NCBI GenBank assembly: GCA_910579495.1
Contig: CAJTVD010000002.1
Span: forward strand, 54,364 to 112,311
Length of the DNA stretch: 57,948 nt
From: an uncultured Lachnospiraceae bacterium
Lineage (GTDB): Bacteria; Bacillota; Clostridia; Lachnospirales; Lachnospiraceae
Direction of reading: 5' to 3'
Part shown: positions 15,710 through 24,278 of the stretch, piece by piece
Numbering within the stretch: the stretch's first letter is position 1
Layout of the letters: every line of letters starts with the position of its first letter
The notes under the pieces: model-generated
Seen by the model: only the letters and a program-made list of their open reading frames with translations
Told to the model about the DNA's origin: nothing
Databases searched by the model: none
Program-made: the position numbers and the translations under genes

Positions 15710-16450
15710 AAACAAGCATTTCCTGTAAGTATAAGCCCTTCCCCTATTCTGGCACCGCTCCACCACATTAAGATAATTTAAAATATGAAGCATTTTTCCG
15801 GCGGTTTCCCTTTTCTCATTCACCGCCTCACCCAATTCCTTTGCCGTGAAAGGTTCCGGCAAATCCCCGGGGATCAGCATTTTGTAATCCTCTGCCTGCT
15901 GGATCCGCACTTCCCCCAAAAGAGACACTGGGATCCTGTCATAACGGCAGGAACCTCTTTTCTTATCCCTGCTCCAGCCGTTTAATAGCCTGTATTCCTC
16001 TATTTCCAGGAGGGGGAAACACAGGCGCAGGTTAGGGTCTTTCAAATAGGGTTTTATTTTGTACAATTCATAAAAAGCCCTGTAAACAGACCCCCGCACA
16101 GGGCTTTTCCTTGGTTTGGTACGCTCCCCTGTCTCCTCGTCTATCCAGCTTAAATATTTCACCTTTGGGATAGGATAAACAATGGTTACCAGGTAATCGG
16201 CAAGAAAGCAATCCAGCTTTCCCCGCATTTTATCAAAATTGCCTGTCTGGATCTCAATGATTTCTTCCCCGGTACAGATATCAGCAACATATCCTCCCAC
16301 AGGGATTTCCTGCATTGCCTTATCCGGCGCGTAATAATCCTTCAATACGGCATGCAGGGTTTTCTCTTTCAGGGTGCCTATGCCGCAGCGTTCTCTCTGG
16401 GTACATATAATGTTATTTTTGATATCTTCAAATCGTTCCGTCCCTGTCAT
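15707..16450 (-). CDS. Unknown protein with a possible PD-(D/E)XK-like core and C-terminal winged helix
   Basis: A 247-residue soluble protein that I do not recognise by name. Residues 50-75 read GGYVADICTGEEIIEIQTGNF. The order Asp, then Glu-x-Gln/Lys after a hydrophobic strand, recalls the PD-(D/E)XK nuclease core. A stretch with PVRGSVYRAFYELYKIKPYL follows. The last 70 residues (FTAKELGEAVNEKRETAGKMLHIL) look like a helix-turn-helix. The ATG directly abuts the stop codon of the GtrA gene, so the two are probably co-transcribed. The DNA-related reading is inference from motif shape only. There is no frameshift or truncation. Confidence 0.55.
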   Translation of the reverse strand: MTGTERFEDIKNNIICTQRERCGIGTLKEKTLHAVLKDYYAPDKAMQEIPVGGYVADICTGEEIIEIQTGNFDKMRGKLDCFLADYLVTIVYPIPKVKYLSWIDEETGERTKPRKSPVRGSVYRAFYELYKIKPYLKDPNLRLCFPLLEIEEYRLLNGWSRDKKRGSCRYDRIPVSLLGEVRIQQAEDYKMLIPGDLPEPFTAKELGEAVNEKRETAGKMLHILNYLNVVERCQNRGRAYTYRKCLF

Positions 16451-16876
16451 TTATTTTCTTTCCAGAAACAGTTTTCTTGAAATAAAGTTATATACCATCA
16501 CAACACCTGTGGCAATGATTGCACTGAGCTTTACCACCATGGTTTCTTCCAAAAGCTCCATAAGGGCCGCACTATGCCTGAAAATACCGTCTATGCAGAT
16601 GAACATTACGATCTCGTTGATTACAAGCCCTACTGCCGACAAAATCAAAAATACACTAAACTCCTTTTTCCTGTCCATCTCCTTTTTTCTGGTAAAGACG
16701 AATTTAATGCTTAATATATAATTGACAATCGCTGAGACTACGAAGCCAATAAACTTTGATATCAGGTAGTGGACTCCCATATTGTTGGTAAGGCCAATGG
16801 TCAGCCCATAGTCAATAAAAAAGCAGAAAAGCCCCACCAGGCCAAATTTTAAAATCTGATTGAATAAGTTTTTCAT
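16451..16876 (-). CDS. GtrA-family membrane protein
   Basis: A 141-residue protein with four predicted membrane segments and the family start QILKFGLVGLFCFFIDYGLT, plus KFIGFVVSAIVNYILSIKFVF with the conserved NY. GtrA-like proteins are thought to flip or present polyprenyl-phosphate sugars for glycosylation of surface polymers. AGGGTG lies just upstream of the ATG. It stands alone on this side of the invertible segment with only the unknown 247-residue protein downstream, so its substrate cannot be inferred. Confidence 0.85.
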   Translation of the reverse strand: MKNLFNQILKFGLVGLFCFFIDYGLTIGLTNNMGVHYLISKFIGFVVSAIVNYILSIKFVFTRKKEMDRKKEFSVFLILSAVGLVINEIVMFICIDGIFRHSAALMELLEETMVVKLSAIIATGVVMVYNFISRKLFLERK

Positions 16877-17000
16877 TTTTCACCCTTTTCCTCCATATTG
16901 TGTGGATGCCATAAACCTTTTCTTTATGGCATTTCCTAATATTATAACATGGCATGTCTTAAATGAAAAATAAAATTATTTTAAACCGCAAAATCCCCTT

Positions 17001-18572
17001 TTACCTGGTTTCACGCAAAGATGGAAGATAGTAAAAGCAAGTCTTTTCAGGAATTCTCTCATGTAAAATAATTCCCTCTTCTGTTTCCCTATCGGTGTAT
17101 TCTGTGCAGGAGGCCAACACAATCCTGCCGTCAGGAAGTACACAGGCTAAAGCCCCTTCTACATGGCAGGGCGTCTCATAAGCAGGCATGGCAACAAAAG
17201 CCCTGTCCTCTCCCTTATTATAGGAAAAGATCCCGTCATACCCCCAGAAAACAAAATCAGCGTCATAGCCAGGCGCTATCAGGTCCAGGCAAAGGGTAGT
17301 ATCAGGAACAATCCCCATATAGATTTCCTCCAAACATCCTTCCTTGGGATTAATAGATGCAATTCCCATACGTTTCTCCCCATCCTGTACCATGGTATAG
17401 GCTTTGCCATCTTTTCCAATGCCGATCCCTCCCAGCATGCTGGAAGTATAGTCCCCGAAAGGAACCCGTGCTACCAGGCCGCCCTGGGTATCTATCACCA
17501 GGAGGAAATCCTCGTCTGTATAGCCTGCGCCTTTCAGATACAGGTTGCCCTCCCGGTCTGCCGCAAGCTGCCTGATAAAGCCGTCGCTGCTTATCCCCCC
17601 AAAGGTTATGTTCCTTTGCCGGAAGGCAGAAAGGTCGATTTCCCTCAAAAATTCTCCCTCACCGCTTAGTACCCATAAAGCGGATTCCCAGCCATCCTCC
17701 CCATACTGCATCAGCCCCAGGTAAATATCCCCCCTGGCATCCTGGCACAGGGCGGTAATTCTGGTCTGCCTGCCAAAATTGTTAAAAAACATTACGGATT
17801 CATTGCTTCCAAATTCCATCTTGTGTATAGCGTTCCAGCCAGTAAGAAAAATACAGTTGTTTCCGGCTGCCATATACAAAAGGGACAAATCTCCCTTATA
17901 GGGAACCGTTAGTTCCTGGCCTGGGCTTAAAGCCGCACCGCTTTGCAGGAAGTCCTCCCCTGCAGGCTCCCCTGGCGTCCATTCCACCTGTGGGATTTCT
18001 GTTTCTCCCTGCGCTGCCATCTCTGTCATTTTCTGTAAGCTATAATCCCTCTTATAATAAAAGTCAATAATCTGTAAAAGCTCCTCGTCGCTCATTTCCT
18101 TTTCCGGGAAAAAGAAGGTGCTGGTATCTTTTAAAAAGGCAACCCCTTTTCCCTTATAGCTGCCAGCGCTTTCCATCATGGTAATCTCCCCTTCCGGGAA
18201 CCTGGCCTCCTCCTGGTAGGCTCTTTGCAGCTCTTCCATCCGGCTGCGTTCTTCCTCTTTATAGGGACGGTTGTAATTGTCCGCCGGAACTTTTGAGGTA
18301 TAAACCTGGACAAAGTATTCTTCCAGCTTTTCCCTGTTCATAGCCTCCATTCTTTGGCGTACCATCCCTGTTGCCGCTGCTGCCGTTATCGAAAACAACA
18401 TCGCCAGTGCCGCTGCCAGGGGCATCCACCTCCGCAGGTGCCTTGGGGATTTCCCCCGGGGCTTTTGAAGGTTTTTCAGCTTTTCATCTATTTTTATTTC
18501 CAGGGATTTTGGCAGGCACATTCTCTCTTCTTCTGCCATCAAAAATAATTTTTCTTCAAATTTATCCGTCAT
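17001..18572 (-). CDS. Membrane-anchored anti-sigma-like protein with an external beta-propeller-like domain
   Basis: A 523-residue protein encoded 19 nt downstream of an ECF sigma factor. The first 45 residues are cytoplasmic, then comes one membrane helix (MPLAAALAMLFSITAAAATG, about 50-69). The long external part has an acidic Glu-rich region and then repeated strands such as GDIYLGLMQYGEDGWESALWVL, GNLYLKGAGY and GKAYTMVQDG, suggesting a beta-propeller. The position and topology are those of an anti-sigma factor that holds the sigma factor until a signal arrives outside. AAAGGAG precedes the ATG by about 8 nt. No zinc-binding HxxxCxxC anti-sigma motif is visible in the N-terminus, so the sigma-binding part is inferred. 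Confidence 0.65.
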   Translation of the reverse strand: MTDKFEEKLFLMAEEERMCLPKSLEIKIDEKLKNLQKPRGKSPRHLRRWMPLAAALAMLFSITAAAATGMVRQRMEAMNREKLEEYFVQVYTSKVPADNYNRPYKEEERSRMEELQRAYQEEARFPEGEITMMESAGSYKGKGVAFLKDTSTFFFPEKEMSDEELLQIIDFYYKRDYSLQKMTEMAAQGETEIPQVEWTPGEPAGEDFLQSGAALSPGQELTVPYKGDLSLLYMAAGNNCIFLTGWNAIHKMEFGSNESVMFFNNFGRQTRITALCQDARGDIYLGLMQYGEDGWESALWVLSGEGEFLREIDLSAFRQRNITFGGISSDGFIRQLAADREGNLYLKGAGYTDEDFLLVIDTQGGLVARVPFGDYTSSMLGGIGIGKDGKAYTMVQDGEKRMGIASINPKEGCLEEIYMGIVPDTTLCLDLIAPGYDADFVFWGYDGIFSYNKGEDRAFVAMPAYETPCHVEGALACVLPDGRIVLASCTEYTDRETEEGIILHERIPEKTCFYYLPSLRETR

Positions 18573-18591
18573 TTTCTGCGCTCCTTTCCGG

Positions 18592-19056
18592 TTATAGCAT
18601 TTCCCTAAGCTGTTTTTTCCCCCGGGACAGCCTTGATTTTACAGTACCCTCCGCAATGCGGAGAATTCGCCCAATTTCCTTTATGGGCAGGGCTTCATAA
18701 AAATACAGAATAATAACCTCCCTGTAAATCACATCCAGCATCATTACTGCGTCCCACAATTCATGATGGTCATCCACAAAGGCCGGTGCCATTTCCTCCA
18801 CCTGCTCCATAACGGCTACCCTTTTCGCCTTTTGGTAGATTTTTCTTGCCTCGTTGGCAGTAATCTGCATGATCCACGGCCGAAAACGTTCCGGCTTTCT
18901 CAGCGTATGCAAATTCTCATAGGCCTTCAGGATCCCTTCGCCCACCGCATCCTCGGCGTCCGCTTTGGAATGGAGAATCCCAAATGACAGCCTGTACATA
19001 TTGGGGGTATATTCTTTGACCAGCTTACAAAATGTTTCCTTGTCTATGGCAGACAT
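18592..19056 (-). CDS. ECF-type RNA polymerase sigma factor
   Basis: A small sigma-70 family protein of about 154 residues. Region 2 has YRLSFGILHSKADAEDAVGEGILKAYENL followed by RPWIMQITANEARKIYQK. Region 4 ends the protein as a helix-turn-helix, EALPIKEIGRILRIAEGTVKSRLSRGKKQL. The ATG at 19056 has GGGAGG 8 nt upstream. The frame could open three codons earlier with GTG, but that would overlap the ribosome binding site. It probably autoregulates the two-gene unit with the anti-sigma-like protein. Target genes are unknown. Confidence 0.88.
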   Translation of the reverse strand: MSAIDKETFCKLVKEYTPNMYRLSFGILHSKADAEDAVGEGILKAYENLHTLRKPERFRPWIMQITANEARKIYQKAKRVAVMEQVEEMAPAFVDDHHELWDAVMMLDVIYREVIILYFYEALPIKEIGRILRIAEGTVKSRLSRGKKQLREML

Positions 19057-19152
19057 CCACTTCACCTCCCTGCTTGTTTCTGCTTTTGTTATTTAATTAG
19101 ATAGCCGGAAAAGGCAAATGGTTCCATGAAAATTCACAATCGTGGAAAAACA

Positions 19153-19183
19153 ACGGGCAGCACGCTCCGCGTGCCAGCGTTTG
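19153..19183 (+). repeat. Short interspersed repeat, copy 2 (divergent)
   Basis: It shares CGTGCCAGCGTTTGTA and the preceding GC-rich half with copy 1 at 15680-15709. It lies beside the leuD terminator. The match is partial. Confidence 0.4.
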
Positions 19184-19187
19184 TAAG

Positions 19188-19248
19188 AAAAGCCAAAGCT
19201 ATGAAACGTACTGGCATTGCCCTTTGACGTTTCATAGCTTTGGCTTTT
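19188..19248. terminator. Long hairpin terminator after leuD
   Basis: A perfect 22-bp stem (19188-19209 against 19227-19248) with a 17-nt loop, starting 3 nt past the leuD stop codon and followed on the minus strand by a T-rich run. It can also insulate the sigma operon on the other side. Confidence 0.8.
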
Positions 19249-19251
19249 TGC

Positions 19252-19749
19252 TTACCTGTTTCCGGCCTGGTTAATATAATTCACCAAACCTTCCGCATCT
19301 ATAATTTTTTGCATAAATTCCGGAAATGCCTGGCCTTTAAACTGCGTTCCCTTAGTCAGGTTCCGGATGATGCCGGAATCAAAATCTACTGTAACCTCAT
19401 CTCCTGGCTCAATCCCTTTGGAGGCCTCCGGGCATTCAATAATGGGAAGCCCAATATTGATGGCGTTTCTGTAAAAAATCCTTGCAAAGGTTTCCGCTAT
19501 CACACAGCTAACCCCGGCCGCCTTGATTGCAATCGGGGCATGTTCCCGTGATGAGCCGCATCCGAAGTTTTTATCCGCCACAATGATGTCCCCCTCCTTC
19601 ACCTTTTTTATGAAGTCCTTATCAATATCCTCCATGCAATGGGATGCCAGCTCCCCGGGGTCGGATGTATTCAGGTATCTGGCAGGGATAATTACGTCGG
19701 TGTCCACATTGTCCCCATATTTAAAAACAATTCCTTTTGCCGCTTTCAT
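19252..19749 (-). CDS. leuD: 3-isopropylmalate dehydratase small subunit
   Basis: A 165-residue protein, the short LeuD/HacB-type small subunit. Family elements are GDNVDTDVIIPARYL near the start and the GCGSSREHAPIAIKAAG block that forms part of the substrate site. Together with LeuC, whose gene ends 91 bp upstream, it isomerises 2-isopropylmalate to 3-isopropylmalate in leucine synthesis. The pair runs leuC then leuD with a strong terminator after leuD. Confidence 0.95.
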   Translation of the reverse strand: MKAAKGIVFKYGDNVDTDVIIPARYLNTSDPGELASHCMEDIDKDFIKKVKEGDIIVADKNFGCGSSREHAPIAIKAAGVSCVIAETFARIFYRNAINIGLPIIECPEASKGIEPGDEVTVDFDSGIIRNLTKGTQFKGQAFPEFMQKIIDAEGLVNYINQAGNR

Positions 19750-19840
19750 ATTTAACCTCTTTTCTGTTTTCCATGAATCTGTCTCCAGTTTTCCTTACCT
19801 GCACTGAAAACGCAGGCTCCCTTCAGATTTTCCCTTAACC

Positions 19841-21103
19841 TCAAAGCTGGCAGGGACAGGAGATTTTTCCGGTAATGGCGCTTGCTGCCGCAACTGCCGG
19901 GCTTGCAAGATAAATCTCTGACTTTACATGTCCCATACGTCCCACAAAATTGCGGTTAGTGGTGGAAACGCATCTTTCCCCCTCTGCCAGTATCCCCATA
20001 TAGCCTCCCAGGCAGGGCCCGCAGGTGGGGGTACTTACCACTGCCCCGGCCTCTATAAAGATTTTTAAAAGCCCTTCCTCCATTGCCTGCATATAAATAG
20101 ACTGGGTTGCAGGGATGATAATGCAACGCATTCCCTTTGCCACATGCCGCCCCTTTAAAACCTCTGCCGCAATACGCATATCCTCCATACGCCCATTGGT
20201 GCAGGAGCCAATCACCACCTGGTCGATCTGGATATCTTCCTTAATCTGGTCAATGGCCTTTGTGTTCTCCGGAAGGTGGGGAAAGGCAATGGTGGGGCGC
20301 AGGGTACTTAAATCAATGGTGTATTCTGCATCATAGACAGCGTCCTCATCGGCTTCATAAACCGTATAAGCCTTCCTGGAATGTTCTTCCATATAAGCAG
20401 TTGCCAGGCCGTCTACAGGAAAGATGCCATTCTTCCCACCCGCCTCTATGGCCATATTGGCAATGGTGAAGCGGTCGTCCATGGTCAGGTTTTGGATCCC
20501 CTCCCCTGTAAACTCCATGGATTTGTACAAAGCGCCGTCAACCCCGATCATGCCGATAATATGTAAAATCACATCCTTGCCGCTGACCCATTTACCAGGC
20601 TTTCCCACCAGGCGGAATTTTATGGCAGAGGGGACTTTAAACCACGCTTTCCCGGTAGCCATCCCGGCCGCCATATCCGTGCTTCCCACTCCTGTGGAAA
20701 AAGCCCCCAGGGCACCATAGGTACAGGTGTGGGAATCCGCGCCAATGATCACATCCCCGGCCACGGTAAGCCCTTTTTCCGGGAGAAGTGCGTGCTCAAT
20801 TCCCATTTCCCCCACTTCAAAGTAATTGGTAATCTCATTGCGGCGTGCAAATTCCCTTACACACTTACAATGCTCTGCCGATTTGATATCCTTATTGGGT
20901 ACAAAGTGATCTGGTACAAGGGCGATTTTGTCCTTGTCAAATACCCCTTCCACCTTCATCTTTTCCATTTCCTTAATCGCCACCGGGCTTGTAATATCAT
21001 TCCCCAGCACCAAATCCAGGTCCGCTTCAATAAGCTGCCCGGCTTCCACCTTATCCAGGCCCGCATGGGCTGCCAGTATCTTCTGGGTCATTGTCATTCC
21101 CAT
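19841..21103 (-). CDS. leuC: 3-isopropylmalate dehydratase large subunit (420-residue type)
   Basis: A 420-residue aconitase-family protein. Its length is that of the two-subunit prokaryotic/archaeal-type LeuC, not the about 470-residue enterobacterial form. The 4Fe-4S ligands are visible in ADSHTCTYGALG, in IGSCTNGR and in STPTCGPCLGGYMG. It dehydrates and rehydrates isopropylmalate with LeuD. GGAGGG stands 7 nt before the ATG at 21103. The gene is divergent from a LysR regulator, with two operator-like repeats in the shared 344-bp region, so leucine-pathway control by that regulator is likely. Confidence 0.95.
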   Translation of the reverse strand: MGMTMTQKILAAHAGLDKVEAGQLIEADLDLVLGNDITSPVAIKEMEKMKVEGVFDKDKIALVPDHFVPNKDIKSAEHCKCVREFARRNEITNYFEVGEMGIEHALLPEKGLTVAGDVIIGADSHTCTYGALGAFSTGVGSTDMAAGMATGKAWFKVPSAIKFRLVGKPGKWVSGKDVILHIIGMIGVDGALYKSMEFTGEGIQNLTMDDRFTIANMAIEAGGKNGIFPVDGLATAYMEEHSRKAYTVYEADEDAVYDAEYTIDLSTLRPTIAFPHLPENTKAIDQIKEDIQIDQVVIGSCTNGRMEDMRIAAEVLKGRHVAKGMRCIIIPATQSIYMQAMEEGLLKIFIEAGAVVSTPTCGPCLGGYMGILAEGERCVSTTNRNFVGRMGHVKSEIYLASPAVAAASAITGKISCPCQL

Positions 21104-21231
21104 AATGATTCCCTCCGTTTCCGTTTTGTAGCCACTCTCACAAGCGCCTACGGTTTCCAGTTCTGTCTTTTTCTCTATCTGATATTATCACAAACCCGTG
21201 CTTTTGGAAAATAATATCTGTTCATAAATTT

Positions 21232-21256
21232 CATAACTTATAGTTATAAAACATTA
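21232..21256. promoter_or_regulatory. LysR-type operator, copy 1 (leuC side)
   Basis: The dyad ATAACT-TAT-AGTTAT sits inside a 25-bp block that recurs at 21336-21360 with four differences. Its spacing and AT-rich dyad suit a LysR-family T-N11-A box. It lies about 130 bp upstream of leuC. Confidence 0.6.
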
Positions 21257-21335
21257 TTTGGCCCTGGAAACACCCAAAACTGGCATAGGAAGATACCCGT
21301 TAAGAATAGCAGGAATTCCCGTCAATTCCAGATCC

Positions 21336-21360
21336 CATAACTTGTAATTATAAAATGTTA
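21336..21360. promoter_or_regulatory. LysR-type operator, copy 2 (lysR side)
   Basis: The dyad ATAACT-TGT-AATTAT is the second copy of the 25-bp block, 104 bp from the first and in the same orientation. Further along towards the regulator gene is a TATTATAGTA stretch that could be its -10 region. Paired boxes at this distance suggest autoregulation plus activation of leuCD, possibly with DNA looping. Confidence 0.6.
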
Positions 21361-21447
21361 ATGGTATGATTATAGGCAGTTATTATAGTATCCTTAGCCA
21401 GGAAAGCCACCTGGCAGACATGGGGCGGAAACCGGAAAGGCAGATAA

Positions 21448-22383
21448 ATGGAACAAAATCTTAATTTATACCAGATTTTTTATGAAGTGGCAGGCTGCCG
21501 TAACTTTTCCGTGGCAGCCAAAAAGCTGTATATCAGCCAGCCAGCCGTAAGTAAATCCATCGCCAAGCTGGAGGAAGGGTTACATACTGTACTCTTTCAC
21601 CGTTCCTCCAGGGGTGTTACACTGACACCGGAAGGGGAACTTCTATATCAATATGTGGAACAGGCGTTATCTTCCCTGAAATCCGGCGAAGACCAGCTCC
21701 ATGCGTCTGCCTCCTTAAAAGTCAGCCATCTTTCCATTGGTGTAAGCGCCACCCTCTGTAAGTATGTGCTGCTTCCCCTTTTAAAATCCTTTATAGAGGA
21801 AAATCCTGCTATTAAACTGTCCATTTCCTGCCAGTCTACTTTTGATACCATTTCTGCCCTGTTAAACGGCACCATAGATCTTGGGCTGGTAGGGATTCCG
21901 CCCGCAGGGCCGGGGGCGGGAACATCCGGCAATGTCCAGGGGATCACCTTTCTTCCCCTGAAAACCATTGAAGACATTTTTGTAGCCACTGATGCCTATC
22001 TTGCCCCCTTCCAAAGTAAATATAAAGGGGAACTGTACAAAAATCAAAGCTTTTTCCAGGAGGCATCCTTTATCATGTTGGACAGGGAAAACATTTCCCG
22101 CAAACATGTTGATACTTTTCTGTCCTCACAGGATTTTATCCTTCATCATGTGATAGAAGTCAATAACATGGACCTTTCCATTGAATTTGCCAAAGCCGGG
22201 CTAGGTATCGCCTGCGTGATTGGGGGGTTTGTGGAAAAAGATATCAAAAACTGCCTCCTGCGGGAAGTGAAATTAGGGCATAAAATCCCCAAACGCCAGA
22301 TTGGGTTTGCCTATCTTCCAAAAACACCCATATCACAGGCAATGGATATTTTGATACAATATTATCAGGTCCATTATCTGTAA
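21448..22383 (+). CDS. LysR-family transcriptional regulator, probable regulator of leuCD
   Basis: A 311-residue regulator with an N-terminal winged helix (NLYQIFYEVAGCRNFSVAAKKLYISQPAVSKSIAKLEEGL) and a periplasmic-binding-type effector domain starting near residue 92 (LSIGVSATLCKYVLLPLLKSF). It is transcribed away from leuC and probably binds the two 25-bp operator repeats between them. The effector may be a leucine-pathway intermediate, which is inferred from position only. GGCAGATAA precedes the ATG, and the ribosome binding site is only moderate (GGAAAGG). Confidence 0.88.
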   Translation: MEQNLNLYQIFYEVAGCRNFSVAAKKLYISQPAVSKSIAKLEEGLHTVLFHRSSRGVTLTPEGELLYQYVEQALSSLKSGEDQLHASASLKVSHLSIGVSATLCKYVLLPLLKSFIEENPAIKLSISCQSTFDTISALLNGTIDLGLVGIPPAGPGAGTSGNVQGITFLPLKTIEDIFVATDAYLAPFQSKYKGELYKNQSFFQEASFIMLDRENISRKHVDTFLSSQDFILHHVIEVNNMDLSIEFAKAGLGIACVIGGFVEKDIKNCLLREVKLGHKIPKRQIGFAYLPKTPISQAMDILIQYYQVHYL

Positions 22384-22421
22384 ATTAGCCCATGGATAAA
22401 ACATTACAATGGATGAAATGC

Positions 22422-24128
22422 TTATTTTATGGATGAAGCGCTTCCAATCAGGACCCTCTTCCCACAAAAGGCAAACCCATACTTCCGTATACGCTCCTTT
22501 GAAATGCCTTTTGCAATAAGGACCGCCTGATATTTCTTTTCCTCTATCTGCCGGAGTGCCTCCCTTACTGTATCGGACAATTCTTTTTCCCCCTCATCCT
22601 GTACTTTAAATTCCAGCAAAATTGCATCATCTTCTATATTCCTTGGCTCCAACATGACATCATACCGCCCTAAACCACTCTCTTTGTTTGAAGTTACTAC
22701 ATATTTATCAATAAGCTCTACCATCAGCCCCAGTACAAAACCATGGTAAAACCGCTCCGGCTGTCTTTCAGAAGGCTTATTTCCCACATCAAAACTGCTG
22801 AATATTTCCAAAGACACTTTGTTCATATACCAATTCATTGTCTTGATATCATCAGCCATCAACGCCCTGATAAAATCGTTATATTCGGATGATACGCTGT
22901 CAAACCATCCCTTTACCATATTAAAAAACATAATCCTGGTTTCCAGATTTGTCAGGGCAAGTTCATATTCCTCCTTCCAGATACCATATTCAGTCATAAA
23001 TGCCTGATAGTCTTTCACCTTTAAATAACCTCCAGCAAGCAAAAGGCTCCATATGGCATTCTTTTTCACGGAAAGCTGTCCGTAATTAACCTGTTCGTCA
23101 ATTTCTATCCGGATACTTTCCCCCTGGATCAAATGTTCAAATGTTTTCTTAACCTCCGTGTTACCCTCCTGTATTAATTTTCCCACAAGGCCATTAGTGC
23201 TTGTATTGACCCAATAAGTCCCCACCTTTTTTTCATCCAGAAAGTTAATAACAGACCATGGGTTATAAATGTCCGTCTGGTTTCCAAAAGTAAATCCATC
23301 ATACCAATCTTTTACCTGCTGTTCCTGGCCAGACAGACCATACTCTTTCAGCCCTGCAAACACTTCCTCTTCAGTAAAGCCAAAACAGTCTTTATATTTA
23401 TCCGAAGTTGTTGTTACTACTTTCAGGTTATTTAAATCAGAAAAAACCGATTCCTTGCTTACCCTGGTAATGCCTGTCATAATGGCGCGTTCCAGATAAG
23501 GGTTCGTCTTAAAGGTGGAATGGAACAGGCTTCTGGTAAACCCAACCATCTCCTGCCAATAACCATTTACATAGGCTTCCTGCATGGGGGTATCATACTC
23601 GTCCAAAAGTATGATAGCTTTTTTTCCGTAATATTTCATTAAATAGCCCGATAAGGCGTTCAGGGAATCTGTTGCAACATAATTTTCCATATCCGCCGAT
23701 ACTTTCTGGTAAAATGCTTTTTCTTTTTCATTCAGTTTGCCGCTGTCTGCCAAAAAATCAAATTGATTATAGAGTTTCGTAATATTTTGGCAAATTACTT
23801 TTCTTGCGTCCATATAAGATGTCTCCTTAACGTTTGCAAAACTTAAGAAGATCACCGGATAGGTGCCCTGTAACTGCCGGTAACGCTCTTCCTGCCATAT
23901 AGAAAGACCTTCAAACAATTCCCCGCGGCCTGCATAATTTATTGAAAAGAATTTTTCCAGCATACTCATGTTCAGAGTCTTTCCAAAGCGGCGCGGGCGG
24001 GTAACCAATGTCACCTCATCCCCGGATTCCCACCACTGACGTATAAATTCCGTCTTGTCTATATAGAAATATCCCTGCTTTTGGATTGTCTCAAAATCCT
24101 GATTCCCAATACCAATTTTCCTCGCCAT
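22422..24128 (-). CDS. AAA-ATPase / PD-(D/E)XK nuclease-domain protein
   Basis: The start at 24128 (MARKIGIGNQDFETI) matches the usual beginning of this family (AAA-ATPase_like followed by a PD-(D/E)XK domain), and AGGGAAG stands upstream. The N-terminal ATPase has the loop TRPRRFGKTLNMS and Walker B AIILLDEYDTPM. The C-terminal domain has DDAILLEFKVQ (the Glu-x-Lys of a PD-(D/E)XK core) and YQAVLIAKG. Such proteins are abundant, often multicopy, in Clostridia and Bacteroidetes. A role in DNA transactions or phage defence is suspected but not shown. It is convergent with the LysR gene and separated from ilvC by a terminator. Confidence 0.8.
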   Translation of the reverse strand: MARKIGIGNQDFETIQKQGYFYIDKTEFIRQWWESGDEVTLVTRPRRFGKTLNMSMLEKFFSINYAGRGELFEGLSIWQEERYRQLQGTYPVIFLSFANVKETSYMDARKVICQNITKLYNQFDFLADSGKLNEKEKAFYQKVSADMENYVATDSLNALSGYLMKYYGKKAIILLDEYDTPMQEAYVNGYWQEMVGFTRSLFHSTFKTNPYLERAIMTGITRVSKESVFSDLNNLKVVTTTSDKYKDCFGFTEEEVFAGLKEYGLSGQEQQVKDWYDGFTFGNQTDIYNPWSVINFLDEKKVGTYWVNTSTNGLVGKLIQEGNTEVKKTFEHLIQGESIRIEIDEQVNYGQLSVKKNAIWSLLLAGGYLKVKDYQAFMTEYGIWKEEYELALTNLETRIMFFNMVKGWFDSVSSEYNDFIRALMADDIKTMNWYMNKVSLEIFSSFDVGNKPSERQPERFYHGFVLGLMVELIDKYVVTSNKESGLGRYDVMLEPRNIEDDAILLEFKVQDEGEKELSDTVREALRQIEEKKYQAVLIAKGISKERIRKYGFAFCGKRVLIGSASSIK

Positions 24129-24219
24129 ACCCTCTTCCCTTCTTAGAATTACGCTGTCTTCCCGCCTTACGATAACATGGTTAAACCCATCCACATTTTA
24201 TGCAAAGAATCCTCTATAT

Positions 24220-24254
24220 AAAAACTACCGGAAAGATATTCTCCTTCCGATAGC
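24220..24254 (-). terminator. Rho-independent terminator after ilvC
   Basis: On the minus strand an imperfect 10-11 bp stem (CTATCGGAAGG / CTTTCCGGTAG, 7-nt loop) is followed by TTTTT at 24220-24224. It lies 25 bp past the ilvC stop and ends the metH-ilv operon. Confidence 0.75.
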
Positions 24255-24278
24255 TTCTGGTTCTCTATAAAGTAACAT

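Noticed and set aside
19188..19248. The 22-bp inverted repeat as a transposon end or invertible site
   Set aside because: A single hairpin immediately after the leuD stop with a short loop fits a terminator; there is no second copy or transposase.
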